In this document: one piece after another, positions 8,681 to 16,999 of the stretch
Numbering within the stretch: position 1 is the first letter of the stretch
How the letters are laid out: every line of letters starts with the position of its first letter
Origin: Streptomyces sp. A0958
Lineage (GTDB): Bacteria; Actinomycetota; Actinomycetes; Streptomycetales; Streptomycetaceae
Direction: 5' to 3'
DNA: 64,000 nucleotides
Assembly: GCF_004795035.1 (NCBI RefSeq)
Contig: NZ_SSBK01000002.1
Span: 248,001-312,000, forward strand
Position numbers and translations under genes: made by a program
Notes under the pieces: generated by a model
Seen by the model: only the letters and a program-made list of their open reading frames with translations
Database searches by the model: none
What the model was told of the DNA's origin: nothing

Positions 8681-9019
8681 TTACAGATACAACCCGGTCG
8701 AATCCTCCGAACCCTCGAACCGGTCCGCGGCCACCGCGTGCAGATCGCGCTCGCGCATCAGCACGTACGCCACGCCCCGCACCTCGACCTCCGCCCGGTC
8801 CTCCGGGTCGAACAGCACCCGGTCACCCGGCTCGACCGTCCGCACGTTCTGCCCCACCGCGACCACCACGGCCCACCCCAGCCGGCGGCCGACCGCGGCC
8901 GTCACGGGAATCAGAATGCCGCCGCCGGAACGCCGCTCGCCCTCGGGCGACTCGGACCGGACCAGCACACGGTCGTGCAGCATCCGGATGGGCAGCTTGT
9001 CGTCGGTGTTCTCGCTCAC
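8681..9019 (-). CDS. GroES-family chaperonin-like protein
   Basis: The 112-residue protein has a GroES/Cpn10 fold: LHDRVLVRSE near the start, a short mobile-loop region (SGGGILIP), then VGQNVRTVEPGDRVLFDP and a final strand. It is longer than canonical GroES (~100) with an extra tail (DRFEGSEDSTGLYL) and is not next to a groEL gene, so it is probably a paralog rather than the main co-chaperonin. The GTG at 9019 is preferred over a TTG three codons upstream, but neither has a strong ribosome binding site. It has its own terminator. Confidence 0.82.
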   Translation of the reverse strand: MSENTDDKLPIRMLHDRVLVRSESPEGERRSGGGILIPVTAAVGRRLGWAVVVAVGQNVRTVEPGDRVLFDPEDRAEVEVRGVAYVLMRERDLHAVAADRFEGSEDSTGLYL

Positions 9020-9067
9020 GCCCCGCAACCTACCGGGCCGCCGGACAGCCGTGCGCGCGAGGGCCCG

Positions 9068-9388
9068 TCAACGCTTCCCGCGCCGCCCCGACACCACGAC
9101 CAGGCCCACCACGCCCACCGCGAGCAGCGCCACCGGAATGACCCGCTCCAGCCGGAGCGAACCCTCCGCCGTGACGAACTGCGCCTTCACGTCCGACACC
9201 GCCCGGTTCACCGCGACGTAAGCCCGCCCGGCCGTCCGGTCCACGGTCCCGGCCACCTTCGCCTTCGCGTCACCGATGATCGTCTTCGGGTGCACACGCA
9301 CCCCGATCTCATCGAGTACCACCGCAAGCTGCTCACGCCTGCTGATGATGTCCGCCTCGATCTGCGCAGGGGTCCTGGCATCCGACAC
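9068..9388 (-). CDS. DUF3618 domain membrane protein
   Basis: The 106-residue protein begins with ARTPAQIEADIISRREQLA, the DUF3618 signature: an N-terminal helix with an IE.DI..tR..La pattern. It has an amphipathic, probably coiled middle and one C-terminal membrane helix (VIPVALLAVGVVGLVVVSG) followed by basic residues. Its function is unknown; family members often sit with envelope or general-stress genes. It is divergent from the bcp peroxiredoxin with a 127-base gap that should hold both promoters. Confidence 0.88.
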   Translation of the reverse strand: MSDARTPAQIEADIISRREQLAVVLDEIGVRVHPKTIIGDAKAKVAGTVDRTAGRAYVAVNRAVSDVKAQFVTAEGSLRLERVIPVALLAVGVVGLVVVSGRRGKR

Positions 9389-9515
9389 CGCGCCGCCTCC
9401 GTGGTCCTCGTCCGGTAAACCTTCATCGACAGTCTGTCAGTTCCACCGCCCCCGCACCCGGCGGCACCCCTATTACCCTCGGTCCCGTACACCCCACGTA
9501 CCAACGAGGAGAACC

Positions 9516-9983
9516 ATGAGCGAGCGCCTCAAGCCCGGCGACACCGCCCCCGCCTTCACCCTCCCCGACGCCGACGGCAACGACGTCTCGCTCGCGGACC
9601 ACAAGGGCCGCAAGGTCATCGTCTACTTCTACCCCGCAGCGCTTACCCCCGGTTGCACCAAGCAGGCCTGCGACTTCACCGACAACCTCGACCTCCTCGC
9701 CGGGGCCGGCTACGACGTGATCGGCGTGTCCCCCGACAAGCCGGAGAAGCTCGCGAAGTTCCGCGAGAAGGAGAACCTCAAGGTCACACTGGTCGGCGAC
9801 CCCGCCAAGGAGACCCTGGAGGCGTACGGCGCCTACGGCGAGAAGAAGCTTTACGGCAAAACGGTGACGGGCGTCATCCGATCCACGGTCGTCGTCGACG
9901 AGGACGGCAAGGTCGCCCACGCCTTCTACAACGTGAAGGCCACCGGCCACGTCGCCAAGATCATCAAGGACCTCAAGATCTGA
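9516..9983 (+). CDS. bcp: Thioredoxin-dependent peroxiredoxin (Bcp/PrxQ type)
   Basis: The 155-residue cytoplasmic enzyme reduces hydroperoxides using thioredoxin. The peroxidatic Cys47 lies in TPGCTKQAC and the resolving Cys52 is five residues later, as in atypical 2-Cys BCP enzymes. GDTAPAFTLPDADG near the start and GVIRSTVVVDEDGKV near the end are typical of the family. One difference from the common pattern is PAALTPGC where many have PKDDTPGC. The ATG follows GAGGAG closely. A small hairpin overlaps its stop codon. Confidence 0.95.
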   Translation: MSERLKPGDTAPAFTLPDADGNDVSLADHKGRKVIVYFYPAALTPGCTKQACDFTDNLDLLAGAGYDVIGVSPDKPEKLAKFREKENLKVTLVGDPAKETLEAYGAYGEKKLYGKTVTGVIRSTVVVDEDGKVAHAFYNVKATGHVAKIIKDLKI

Positions 9984-9988
9984 GGTCC
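9968..9988 (+). terminator. Possible hairpin at the bcp stop codon
   Basis: GGACCTCA/TGAGGTCC forms an 8-bp stem with a 5-base loop that includes the end of the last codons and the stop. There is no T-run, so terminator function is weakly supported. Confidence 0.35.
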
Positions 9989-10144
9989 GCCCGCTCGCCC
10001 GGAGCAGTCCAAAATCAGCCGACCGTTGGGCCGAACGGCCGAAATCGTGTGGGGGACATCCCAATCCTTCGCCGAATCGGTTTGCGACCGCCATGTCCGC
10101 GCAGAAGCCTTTCCTGAAACACTCGCCGAGGAAAGGAACCGGCC

Positions 10145-11641
10145 ATGGCGGCCTCCGACCCCCACCAGGCGGCCGACCCGGAAGCGGTCAAACGCCACCC
10201 TGCCCTCTTCCGTGCCATCCGAAAGCGCCAGAACCCCAAGCTGCGCCGTACGGACATCACCATCACGGACGACCAGGCGGTCAAGCGCGCGGTCAAGGCG
10301 GCCTCACTCGGCAACGCCATGGAGTGGTTCGACTTCGGCATCTACTCCTACCTCGCCGGAACCCTTGGCCATGTCTTCTTCCCGTCCGGGAACGACACGA
10401 CCCAGCTCCTCTCCTCCTTCGCCACCTTCGCGGTCGCCTTCCTCGTCCGCCCCCTCGGCGGCATGTTCTTCGGGCCCATGGGCGACAAGATCGGCCGCAA
10501 GAAGGTCCTCGCCCTCACCATGATCATGATGGCGATCGGCACCTTCGCGATCGGCCTCATCCCCTCGCACCAGTCGATCGGCATCTGGGCGGCCGTCCTG
10601 CTGATCTTCTTCCGCATGCTCCAGGGCTTCTCGACGGGCGGCGAGTACGGCGGGGCCTCGACCTTCATCGCCGAGTACGCCCCCGACAAGCGACGCGGCT
10701 TCTTCGGCAGCTTCCTCGAATTCGGCACCCTCGCCGGTTACGTGGGCGCCGCCGGCCTCGTCACACTGCTCTACGCGCTCCTCAGCGACGCCCAGATGGA
10801 CTCCTGGGGCTGGCGCATCCCCTTCCTCGTCGCGGGCCCGCTCGGCCTCGTCGGCCTCTACCTGCGACTGCGCCTGGACGAGACCCCGGCCTTCCAGAAG
10901 CTGGAGGGCGGCACCGCGCACGCCACGGAGGCGGCGGACAGCGTCGAGACGACCGCCAAGGGCGACCTCGCCAAGATCTTCCGCGACTACTGGCCGACGC
11001 TGATCCTCTGCATCTGCCTGGTCGGCGCGTACAACATCACCGACTACATGCTGCTGTCGTACATGCCGACGTACCTCTCCGACGAGCTCGGCTACAGCGA
11101 GACCCACGGCCTGCTCATCCTGCTCGCCGTCATGGTCTTCCTGATGCTGATCATCAACCAGGTCGGCAAGCTCTCCGACCGCTTCGGCCGCAAGCCGCTC
11201 CTGATGACCGGCATGCTGGGCTTCCTGATCTTCTCGCTCCCCGCCTTCCTCCTCATCCGCCAGGGCAGCATCCCCGCCATCACCATCGGCATGCTGCTGC
11301 TGGGCCTCTCCCTGGTCTGCATGCTCGGCACGATGTCCGCCGCGCTCCCGGCCCTGTTCCCCACGAACGTCCGCTACGGCTCCCTCTCGGTCGGCTACAA
11401 CCTCTCCGCGTCACTCTTCGGCGGTACGACCCCGCTGGTGATCACCGCCCTGATCAGCCTCTCGGGCACCAACCTGATGCCGGCGTACTACGCGATGGCG
11501 GCGGCCCTGGTCGGCGTGATCGCGGTGGCCTGCATGAAGGAAACCGCCAACAAGCCCCTGGCGGGCTCCCCGCCCTCGGTGGAAACGACGGCGGAAGCGG
11601 AAGAACTGGTCCACTCCCAGACCCCGGACCCGAAGTTCTGA
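10145..11641 (+). CDS. ProP-like MFS proton symporter (osmolyte/proline-betaine type)
   Basis: A 498-residue, 12-helix member of the metabolite:H+ symporter group of the major facilitator superfamily. Diagnostic segments are GNAMEWFDFGIYSYLA in helix 1, the loop 2-3 motif GDKIGRKK, RMLQGFSTGGEYGGA in helix 4 and GKLSDRFGRKP between halves. The closest recognised type is ProP, which imports proline and glycine betaine under osmotic stress. The long C-terminal coiled coil of E. coli ProP is absent here, so osmosensing may differ. The ATG follows AGGAAAGGAACC. A second, ABC-type betaine importer lies at 38.4-42.2 kb. Confidence 0.85.
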   Translation: MAASDPHQAADPEAVKRHPALFRAIRKRQNPKLRRTDITITDDQAVKRAVKAASLGNAMEWFDFGIYSYLAGTLGHVFFPSGNDTTQLLSSFATFAVAFLVRPLGGMFFGPMGDKIGRKKVLALTMIMMAIGTFAIGLIPSHQSIGIWAAVLLIFFRMLQGFSTGGEYGGASTFIAEYAPDKRRGFFGSFLEFGTLAGYVGAAGLVTLLYALLSDAQMDSWGWRIPFLVAGPLGLVGLYLRLRLDETPAFQKLEGGTAHATEAADSVETTAKGDLAKIFRDYWPTLILCICLVGAYNITDYMLLSYMPTYLSDELGYSETHGLLILLAVMVFLMLIINQVGKLSDRFGRKPLLMTGMLGFLIFSLPAFLLIRQGSIPAITIGMLLLGLSLVCMLGTMSAALPALFPTNVRYGSLSVGYNLSASLFGGTTPLVITALISLSGTNLMPAYYAMAAALVGVIAVACMKETANKPLAGSPPSVETTAEAEELVHSQTPDPKF

Positions 11642-11662
11642 CCCTCTCGGCCCCCTCTGCGG

Positions 11663-11693
11663 CCCGTACGGCTTCCCCTCGAAGCGGTACGGG
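11663..11693 (+). terminator. Probable terminator after the ProP-like gene
   Basis: CCCGTACGGCTTC pairs with GAAGCGGTACGGG (13 bp with one mismatch) across a 5-base loop, 22 bases after the stop. There is no strong T-run. Confidence 0.5.
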
Positions 11694-11881
11694 TCGTTCC
11701 GCATCTTGTCGGATATCGGACGTGACCCTCCGATAGTCGGTTCGTTACTCCGTACGAGGCCGCGAACGGGCGGCCGGATGCGGAGGGGAACGTGCGAGTT
11801 CTGTACACAGGCGGACTGTCGAACGTCAGCGTCCGCAACGCGCTGGATCAGCGCACGGTTGCGTTGCAACGGGGGAGGGAC

Positions 11882-12883
11882 ATGTCTGACGTGTACGAGC
11901 GGCAACGGCTCACCGATGCTGTCGCCGAGGCGACGAACTGGACGGACCTAATGCGTCGGCTCGGACTCAAGAAGAGCGGCGGCCAGCGGCGTGTGCTCCA
12001 GGAAAAGGTAGCTGGACACAAGCTGGACACAGCTCACTTCACGAAGCGCAGCCCATGGCGAAAGTACGCGGACGCGGCGATCGCTGAGGCTGTCGCATCG
12101 TCCTCGTCACTGCGTGAGGTCGTGATCAAACTTGGCGCGCCGCCGGCCACCGGCACGCTGTCCCACATAAGCCGCCGCATCACGGCGGCCGGAATCGATG
12201 TCAGCCACTTTCCCGGTATGAACCGCCCACACCTCGATCTCCTCTTTACCACGGAGGAACTGCAGGTCGCCGCGCTGGCCGCCGACAGCGTGCGCGGGGT
12301 GGCCACGAACCTCGGAATGGGCGACGACAGCCAGTCACGCTCGGCACTGGCGGCCCTGCTCCGCAGAAGAGGCATCGACACCTCCCACTTCCGTAACGCA
12401 CGTCTTGCCATCCCGGAGGCCGCCCTGAGGAGCGCCATCCCGCAAGCCACGAGCTACGCGGACGTCATGCGCGCGCTCCGTCTTGAGGTCAACGACACGA
12501 ATCACCGCCGCGTGCGACGCATGGTTCTGCGACTGGAGCTCGACACGAGCCACTTCAAGCGCCGCACCTGGGCAGTGCCACAAACGCGTAAGCCCAGGAC
12601 GATCGCGCCGACGACCTTGGTTATCAGACCGCCGGGGTCGGGACGCACGAACCGGGAAGGGCTTCACCGCGCTCTGCAGGAGATCGGCGTCGCCTACCGG
12701 TGCGCGTCCTGCGGCAACAGAGGGAAGTGGCTGAGGCAGTCCTTCACGCTGCAGATCGACCACATCAACGGCGACTGGCTCGACAACCGGGCCGAGAACC
12801 TTCGCTACCTGTGCCCCAACTGCCATGCGTTCACCGAGACATGGTGTCGCAACCGGCGCGCCAAAGAGACGAGCACGCCCTAA
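11882..12883 (+). CDS. HNH endonuclease with four helical DxSHF repeats
   Basis: The 333-residue protein is a putative DNA-cutting enzyme. The C-terminal HNH/zinc domain has CASC (Cys274, Cys277), IDHINGD with His294, the ENLRYLCPNC block and Cys311/Cys314. The N-terminal two-thirds has four ~57-residue repeats, each a short helical, HTH-like unit ending in LDTAHF (48-53), IDVSHF (105-110), IDTSHF (165-170) and LDTSHF (220-225), probably reading DNA. Codon use is less GC-biased than its neighbours (ATA, AGA, CTA, TTG, TTT). An alternative GTG start at 11792 also has GGAGG before it; 11882 is chosen because the first repeat begins there. It lies just before tRNA-Leu, so transfer is likely. Confidence 0.82.
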   Translation: MSDVYERQRLTDAVAEATNWTDLMRRLGLKKSGGQRRVLQEKVAGHKLDTAHFTKRSPWRKYADAAIAEAVASSSSLREVVIKLGAPPATGTLSHISRRITAAGIDVSHFPGMNRPHLDLLFTTEELQVAALAADSVRGVATNLGMGDDSQSRSALAALLRRRGIDTSHFRNARLAIPEAALRSAIPQATSYADVMRALRLEVNDTNHRRVRRMVLRLELDTSHFKRRTWAVPQTRKPRTIAPTTLVIRPPGSGRTNREGLHRALQEIGVAYRCASCGNRGKWLRQSFTLQIDHINGDWLDNRAENLRYLCPNCHAFTETWCRNRRAKETSTP

Positions 12884-12926
12884 ACCCTCGGGCCGACGGC
12901 GCCTCCCCTTGTAGACTGCCGGGGAG

Positions 12927-13010
12927 GCGCGAGTGCTGGAATTGGTGAGACAGGCTGGTTTTAGGTACCAGTGCCCTAGCGGCGTGAGGGTTCGAGTCCC
13001 TCCTCGCGCA
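12927..13010 (+). tRNA. tRNA-Leu (anticodon UAG)
   Basis: This 84-nt class II tRNA has a perfect 7-bp acceptor stem GCGCGAG/CTCGCGC. The anticodon stem is CTGGT/ACCAG around loop TTTAGGT, with anticodon TAG at 12962-12964. It also has a variable arm and a T-arm with GGTTCGAGTCC. The discriminator is A and CCA is not encoded. It reads the rare CUA codon. An inverted repeat GCCTCCCC/GGGGAGGC (12901-12908 and 12921-12928) overlaps its 5' end. Confidence 0.95.
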
Positions 13011-13017
13011 CCCCATC

Positions 13018-13056
13018 GGCAGGCCCGACTCGCATCAGCGACGAGTCGGGCCTGCC
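13018..13056. terminator. Bidirectional terminator between tRNA-Leu and rdgB
   Basis: A perfect 15-bp stem (GGCAGGCCCGACTCG and its complement) closes a 9-base loop between two convergent units. Confidence 0.75.
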
Positions 13057-13072
13057 GCGTTCACAAAGGGCG

Positions 13073-13675
13073 TCACCCCACCAGTTCCCGCACCACCGGG
13101 ACCAGCGCCCGGAACGCCTTGCCGCGGTGGCTGATCGCGTTCTTCTCGTCCGGGGTCAGTTCCGCGCAGGTGCGCGTCTCGCCGTCCGGCTGGAGGATCG
13201 GGTCGTAGCCGAAGCCGTATCCGCCCGCGGGGGTGTGGCGCAGGGTGCCGGTGAGGCGGCCCTCGACCACGCGTTCCGTGCCGTCCGGGAGGGCGAGGGC
13301 TGCGGCGCAGGCGAAGTGGGCGGCGCGGTGCGGGGCGTCGATGTCGGAGAGCTGGGCGAGGAGCAGGTCCAGGTTGGCGCGGTCGTTGCCGTGGGTGCCG
13401 GACCAGCGGGCCGAGAAGATGCCGGGGGCGCCGCCGAGCACGTCCACGCAGAGGCCGGAGTCGTCGGCGATGGCGGGGTGGCCGGTGGCCTGCGCGAGGG
13501 CGTGGGCCTTGAGGAGGGCGTTCTCGGCGAAGGTGACGCCGGTCTCCTTGACGTCGGGGACCTCCGGGTACGCGTCGGCGCCGACGAGTTCGTGGGTGAG
13601 GCCCGCGTCGGCGAGGATCGCGTGGAGTTCGGTGATCTTCCCGGCGTTGCGGGTGGCGAGGATGAGACGGGTCAT
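13073..13675 (-). CDS. rdgB: RdgB/HAM1 non-canonical purine NTP pyrophosphatase
   Basis: The 200-residue cytoplasmic enzyme hydrolyses dITP, ITP and XTP to the monophosphates, keeping deaminated purines out of DNA and RNA. It has LATRNAGKITEL (substrate loop) at the start, ETGVTFAENALLKA, ADDSGLCVDVLGGAPGIFSARW and GGYGFGYDPI. The ATG gives the standard family N-terminus; a longer in-frame reading lacks similarity. It lies downstream of rph on the same strand with a 208-base gap, a pairing common in actinobacteria. Confidence 0.96.
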   Translation of the reverse strand: MTRLILATRNAGKITELHAILADAGLTHELVGADAYPEVPDVKETGVTFAENALLKAHALAQATGHPAIADDSGLCVDVLGGAPGIFSARWSGTHGNDRANLDLLLAQLSDIDAPHRAAHFACAAALALPDGTERVVEGRLTGTLRHTPAGGYGFGYDPILQPDGETRTCAELTPDEKNAISHRGKAFRALVPVVRELVG

Positions 13676-13883
13676 GGGTCGATTATCGCCGCGCCCGCCC
13701 CGGTGGGTCACGGGGTGCAGACTTTGGCGATCTCCACGGCCGGTGCGGTGGTGCCGGTGGCGCGCGGCCATGGTGTGGGCCCTCCACGGGTGCGGATTCG
13801 CGGACGGGCGCACGGTTCGACCCGTGCGCCCGTATGCGTATCGACGCCGTGGGAGAGGGAGTTGGTTGCTCTCGGGGTCTGCC

Positions 13884-14621
<738 letters not shown>

Positions 14622-14851
14622 GGCGTCGAGCCTATCGGGTGCGGGGCCGGGCGATTCCCGGCGAGGAGGCGGTGCCTGCCTGGGCGCGGGGCCGTGGGTG
14701 CCGGCGTGCGCGAGACCCGGGAATCCCCGGTGCGAAGCCCGTGCCCGCCGGTGTGCGGGGTGCCCCATCGGAGGACCCCGGTGGGGCGGACGCGCGGCAG
14801 GCCCCGCCCTGGTCGGGCGGGGCCTGCGGGGTGCCGGCCGAGGGGGCCGAC

Positions 14852-14940
14852 GGGGTCCGGCGGGTGTCGGCCGGAGGATGTCCGGCGGGGTCCGGCGGGT
14901 GTCGGCCGAGGGGCCGACGGGGTCGGGCGGGTGTCGGCCG
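14852..14940. repeat. Degenerate tandem repeat in the rph-nagF gap
   Basis: A 22-base unit containing CCGGCGGGTGTCGGCCG occurs at 14852-14873 and 14887-14908. A third copy at 14919-14940 differs by one base. Periods are 35 and 32 bases. The rest of the 346-base gap (14622-14967) is GC-rich, with short inverted repeats and no plausible gene. Confidence 0.8.
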
Positions 14941-14967
14941 AGGAGGCCCGACGGGTTCAGCGGTGCG

Positions 14968-15201
14968 TCACATCATGTCTTCGATGTCGGCGGCGATCGG
15001 GTCGGCGTCGGTGCCGATGACGACCTGGATCGCGGTGCCCATCTTGACGACGCCGTGGGCGCCGGCGGCCTTGAGCGCGGCCTCGTCGACCTTGCTCGGG
15101 TCGACGACCTCGGTGCGCAGGCGGGTGATGCAGCCCTCGACCTCTTCGATGTTCTCGATTCCGCCGAGCCCGGCGACGATCTTCTCAGCCTTGCTGGCCA
15201 T
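14968..15201 (-). CDS. nagF: PTS EIIB component (N-acetylglucosamine type)
   Basis: The 77-residue stand-alone EIIB domain of the glucose/GlcNAc family passes phosphate from EIIA to the incoming sugar. The phosphorylated Cys sits in [12 protein letters not shown] and is followed by a typical ending ([19 protein letters not shown]). It is transcribed divergently from the EIIC genes that need it. In S. coelicolor the equivalent is called nagF (from memory). The ATG follows GGGAGAAGG. The DasR-type site at 15365 lies ~165 bases upstream and may serve both directions. Confidence 0.92.
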   Translation of the reverse strand: MASKAEKIVAGLGGIENIEEVEGCITRLRTEVVDPSKVDEAALKAAGAHGVVKMGTAIQVVIGTDADPIAADIEDMM

Positions 15202-15364
15202 GGCCTTCTCCCTGGTTCTTCATGTACATGCGACGGCCCACCCTGGGTCCGTTTCGTCACGGTAACGCACGGTTGGCCCAACTTCGCTAGCGAGCGCTCC
15301 GGCCGTCACCAATGATGACGATCACCGGCGCCCTGCCTTCCGGCGGGCTCCGCACCGTACCGCA

Positions 15365-15380
15365 ACTGGTCTACACCAGT
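15365..15380. promoter_or_regulatory. DasR-type operator (dre) before the first EIIC gene
   Basis: ACTGGTCTACACCAGT is a near-perfect palindrome matching the DasR recognition pattern of streptomycetes (ACTGGTCTAGACCACT-like). It ends 42 bases before the EIIC start. DasR, a GntR-type repressor released by glucosamine-6-phosphate, is known to control nag genes; binding here is inferred. Confidence 0.85.
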
Positions 15381-15422
15381 CTGCAACACCCATCAAACGT
15401 GGCCTGTTCCGGGAGGACGCCG

Positions 15423-16736
15423 ATGAGCTCCAGCAGCGAAGCCGCCATCCCACAGAAGCGGTGGTGGAACGGCCTCTTCCAGGGCCTCCAGAAGATGGGG
15501 CGCAGCCTTCAGCTCCCGATCGCCGTGCTGCCGGCCGCCGGTATCCTCAACCGGCTCGGCCAGCCGGACGTCTTCGGTGACGACGGTCTGGGCTGGACCA
15601 ATGTCGCCAAGGTGTTCGCGGCGGCGGGCGGTGCGCTGCTGGACTCGGGGCTCGGGCTTCCGCTGCTGTTCTGCGTCGGTGTGGCGATCGGCATGGCGCG
15701 GAAGGCGGACGGTTCGACGGCGCTCGCCGCCGTGACGGGCTTCCTCGTGTACTACGCGGTGCTGCACGCGTTCCCGGTGGACTGCGACAAGGGTTCGACG
15801 TTCGTCTCGGGCGGCACCTGGTTCGGTACGTGTGTCGCGGGCGACGCGACGGTGACGCCGGCGGCGTACCAGAACCCGGGGGTGTTCGGCGGGATCGTGA
15901 TGGGCCTGATGGCGGCCTGGTTCTGGCGGCGGTTCCACCGGGTGAAGCTGGTGGACTGGCTGGGCTTCTTCAACGGCCGCCGGCTCGTCCCGATCATCAT
16001 GGCGTTCGTCGGTCTGCTCTTCGCGGCGCTGTGCGCCTGGCTGTGGCAGCCGATCGGTGACGGTCTGACCAGTTTCTCGAAGTGGCTGGTGGACCTGAAC
16101 TGGCTGGGGTCGGGCATCTTCGGTGTGGCCAACCGCGCGTTGCTGGTCATCGGCATGCACCAGTTCCTGAACACGTTCGTCTGGTTCCAGTTCGGTGACT
16201 TCACCAAGCCGGACGGGACGGTCGTGCACGGTGACATCAACCGGTTCCTGGCGGGCGACCCGACGGCCGGTCAGTTCACGACGGGCTTCTTCCCGATCAT
16301 GATGTTCGCGCTGCCGGCGGCGGCGCTGGCGATCTACCACTGTGCGAAGCCGCACCGGCGCAAGGCGGTGGCGGGCATGATGATCTCGGTCGGCCTGACG
16401 TCGTTCGTGACGGGAATCACGGAGCCGATCGAGTACTCGTTCCTGTTCGTCGCACCCATCCTGTACGCCATCCACGCGGTGCTCACCGGTGTGTCGATGG
16501 CGGTGACGTGGGCACTGGGCGTGAAGGACGGCTTCAGCTTCTCGGCGGGGTTGATCGACTACGTCATCAACTGGAGCCTGGCGACGAAACCCTGGCTCAT
16601 CATCCCGATCGGGCTGGCGTTCGCCGTCGTGTATTACGTCGTCTTCCGGTTCGCGATCACCAGGTTCAACCTCCAGACGCCGGGCCGCGAGCCCGAGGAG
16701 GTCGAGGAGGAGACCGAGCAGAATCTCACGAAGTAG
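15423..16736 (+). CDS. nagE1: PTS EIIC permease, GlcNAc family (first paralog)
   Basis: The 437-residue membrane permease subunit has GLFQGLQKMGRSLQLPIAVLPAAGIL at the start, IGMARKADGSTALAAVTGF, GFFNGRRLVPI and the substrate region TGITEPIEYSFLFVAP. EIIA and EIIB are not fused, so it needs the separate EIIB (nagF) and an EIIA elsewhere. Compared with the second paralog it has a longer insert around residues 120-150 (VDCDKGSTFVSGG...). The start follows GGGAGG. The name follows the S. coelicolor nagE1/nagE2 pair by order and similarity. Confidence 0.88.
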   Translation: MSSSSEAAIPQKRWWNGLFQGLQKMGRSLQLPIAVLPAAGILNRLGQPDVFGDDGLGWTNVAKVFAAAGGALLDSGLGLPLLFCVGVAIGMARKADGSTALAAVTGFLVYYAVLHAFPVDCDKGSTFVSGGTWFGTCVAGDATVTPAAYQNPGVFGGIVMGLMAAWFWRRFHRVKLVDWLGFFNGRRLVPIIMAFVGLLFAALCAWLWQPIGDGLTSFSKWLVDLNWLGSGIFGVANRALLVIGMHQFLNTFVWFQFGDFTKPDGTVVHGDINRFLAGDPTAGQFTTGFFPIMMFALPAAALAIYHCAKPHRRKAVAGMMISVGLTSFVTGITEPIEYSFLFVAPILYAIHAVLTGVSMAVTWALGVKDGFSFSAGLIDYVINWSLATKPWLIIPIGLAFAVVYYVVFRFAITRFNLQTPGREPEEVEEETEQNLTK

Positions 16737-16770
16737 CCTTTACGCAAGGTCACTGACCTTGTGAGCGCGG

Positions 16771-16799
16771 CCCCCGGACCCTGCGGTCCGGGGGCTTTT
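16771..16799 (+). terminator. Terminator after nagE1
   Basis: A perfect 10-bp stem CCCCCGGACC/GGTCCGGGGG with loop CTGC is followed by CTTTT. It suggests nagE1 and nagE2 are separate transcripts. Confidence 0.9.
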
Positions 16800-16881
16800 C
16801 GCATGTCACGGTGCGTATGCGCCAGCTGCTGCGAAGTAGTCGGAAATTGCAGGTTCCTTATCTAACCCTCACCGTGCTACA

Positions 16882-16914
16882 ACTGGTCTACACCACTCAG
16901 TGGTCCAGACCATG
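16882..16914. promoter_or_regulatory. Tandem DasR-type operators before nagE2
   Basis: ACTGGTCTACACCACT (16882-16897) is followed one base later by AGTGGTCCAGACCATG (16899-16914). Both fit the DasR pattern, the second less well. The pair sits ~85 bases before the nagE2 ATG, whereas nagE1 has only one site, which points to tighter control of nagE2. Confidence 0.82.
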
Positions 16915-16999
16915 TGACGTTCCCCCGTCACGTTCCTCGAGTCGTCGCCCACCCGAAACCCCCTGTCCCTGGCGGCGCCTTGCCTACTGGAGGAAGTTG

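Noticed and set aside
11792..11881. N-terminal extension of the HNH protein from a GTG with GGAGG before it
   Set aside because: The extra 30 residues lie outside the repeat architecture, which begins at the next ATG with its own GGAGG. It is recorded as an alternative start only.
12927..13072. tRNA-Leu as an attachment site of an integrated element
   Set aside because: I saw no second copy of the tRNA 3' end in the window and no integrase. Only the HNH gene looks foreign, so integration at the tRNA itself is not supported.
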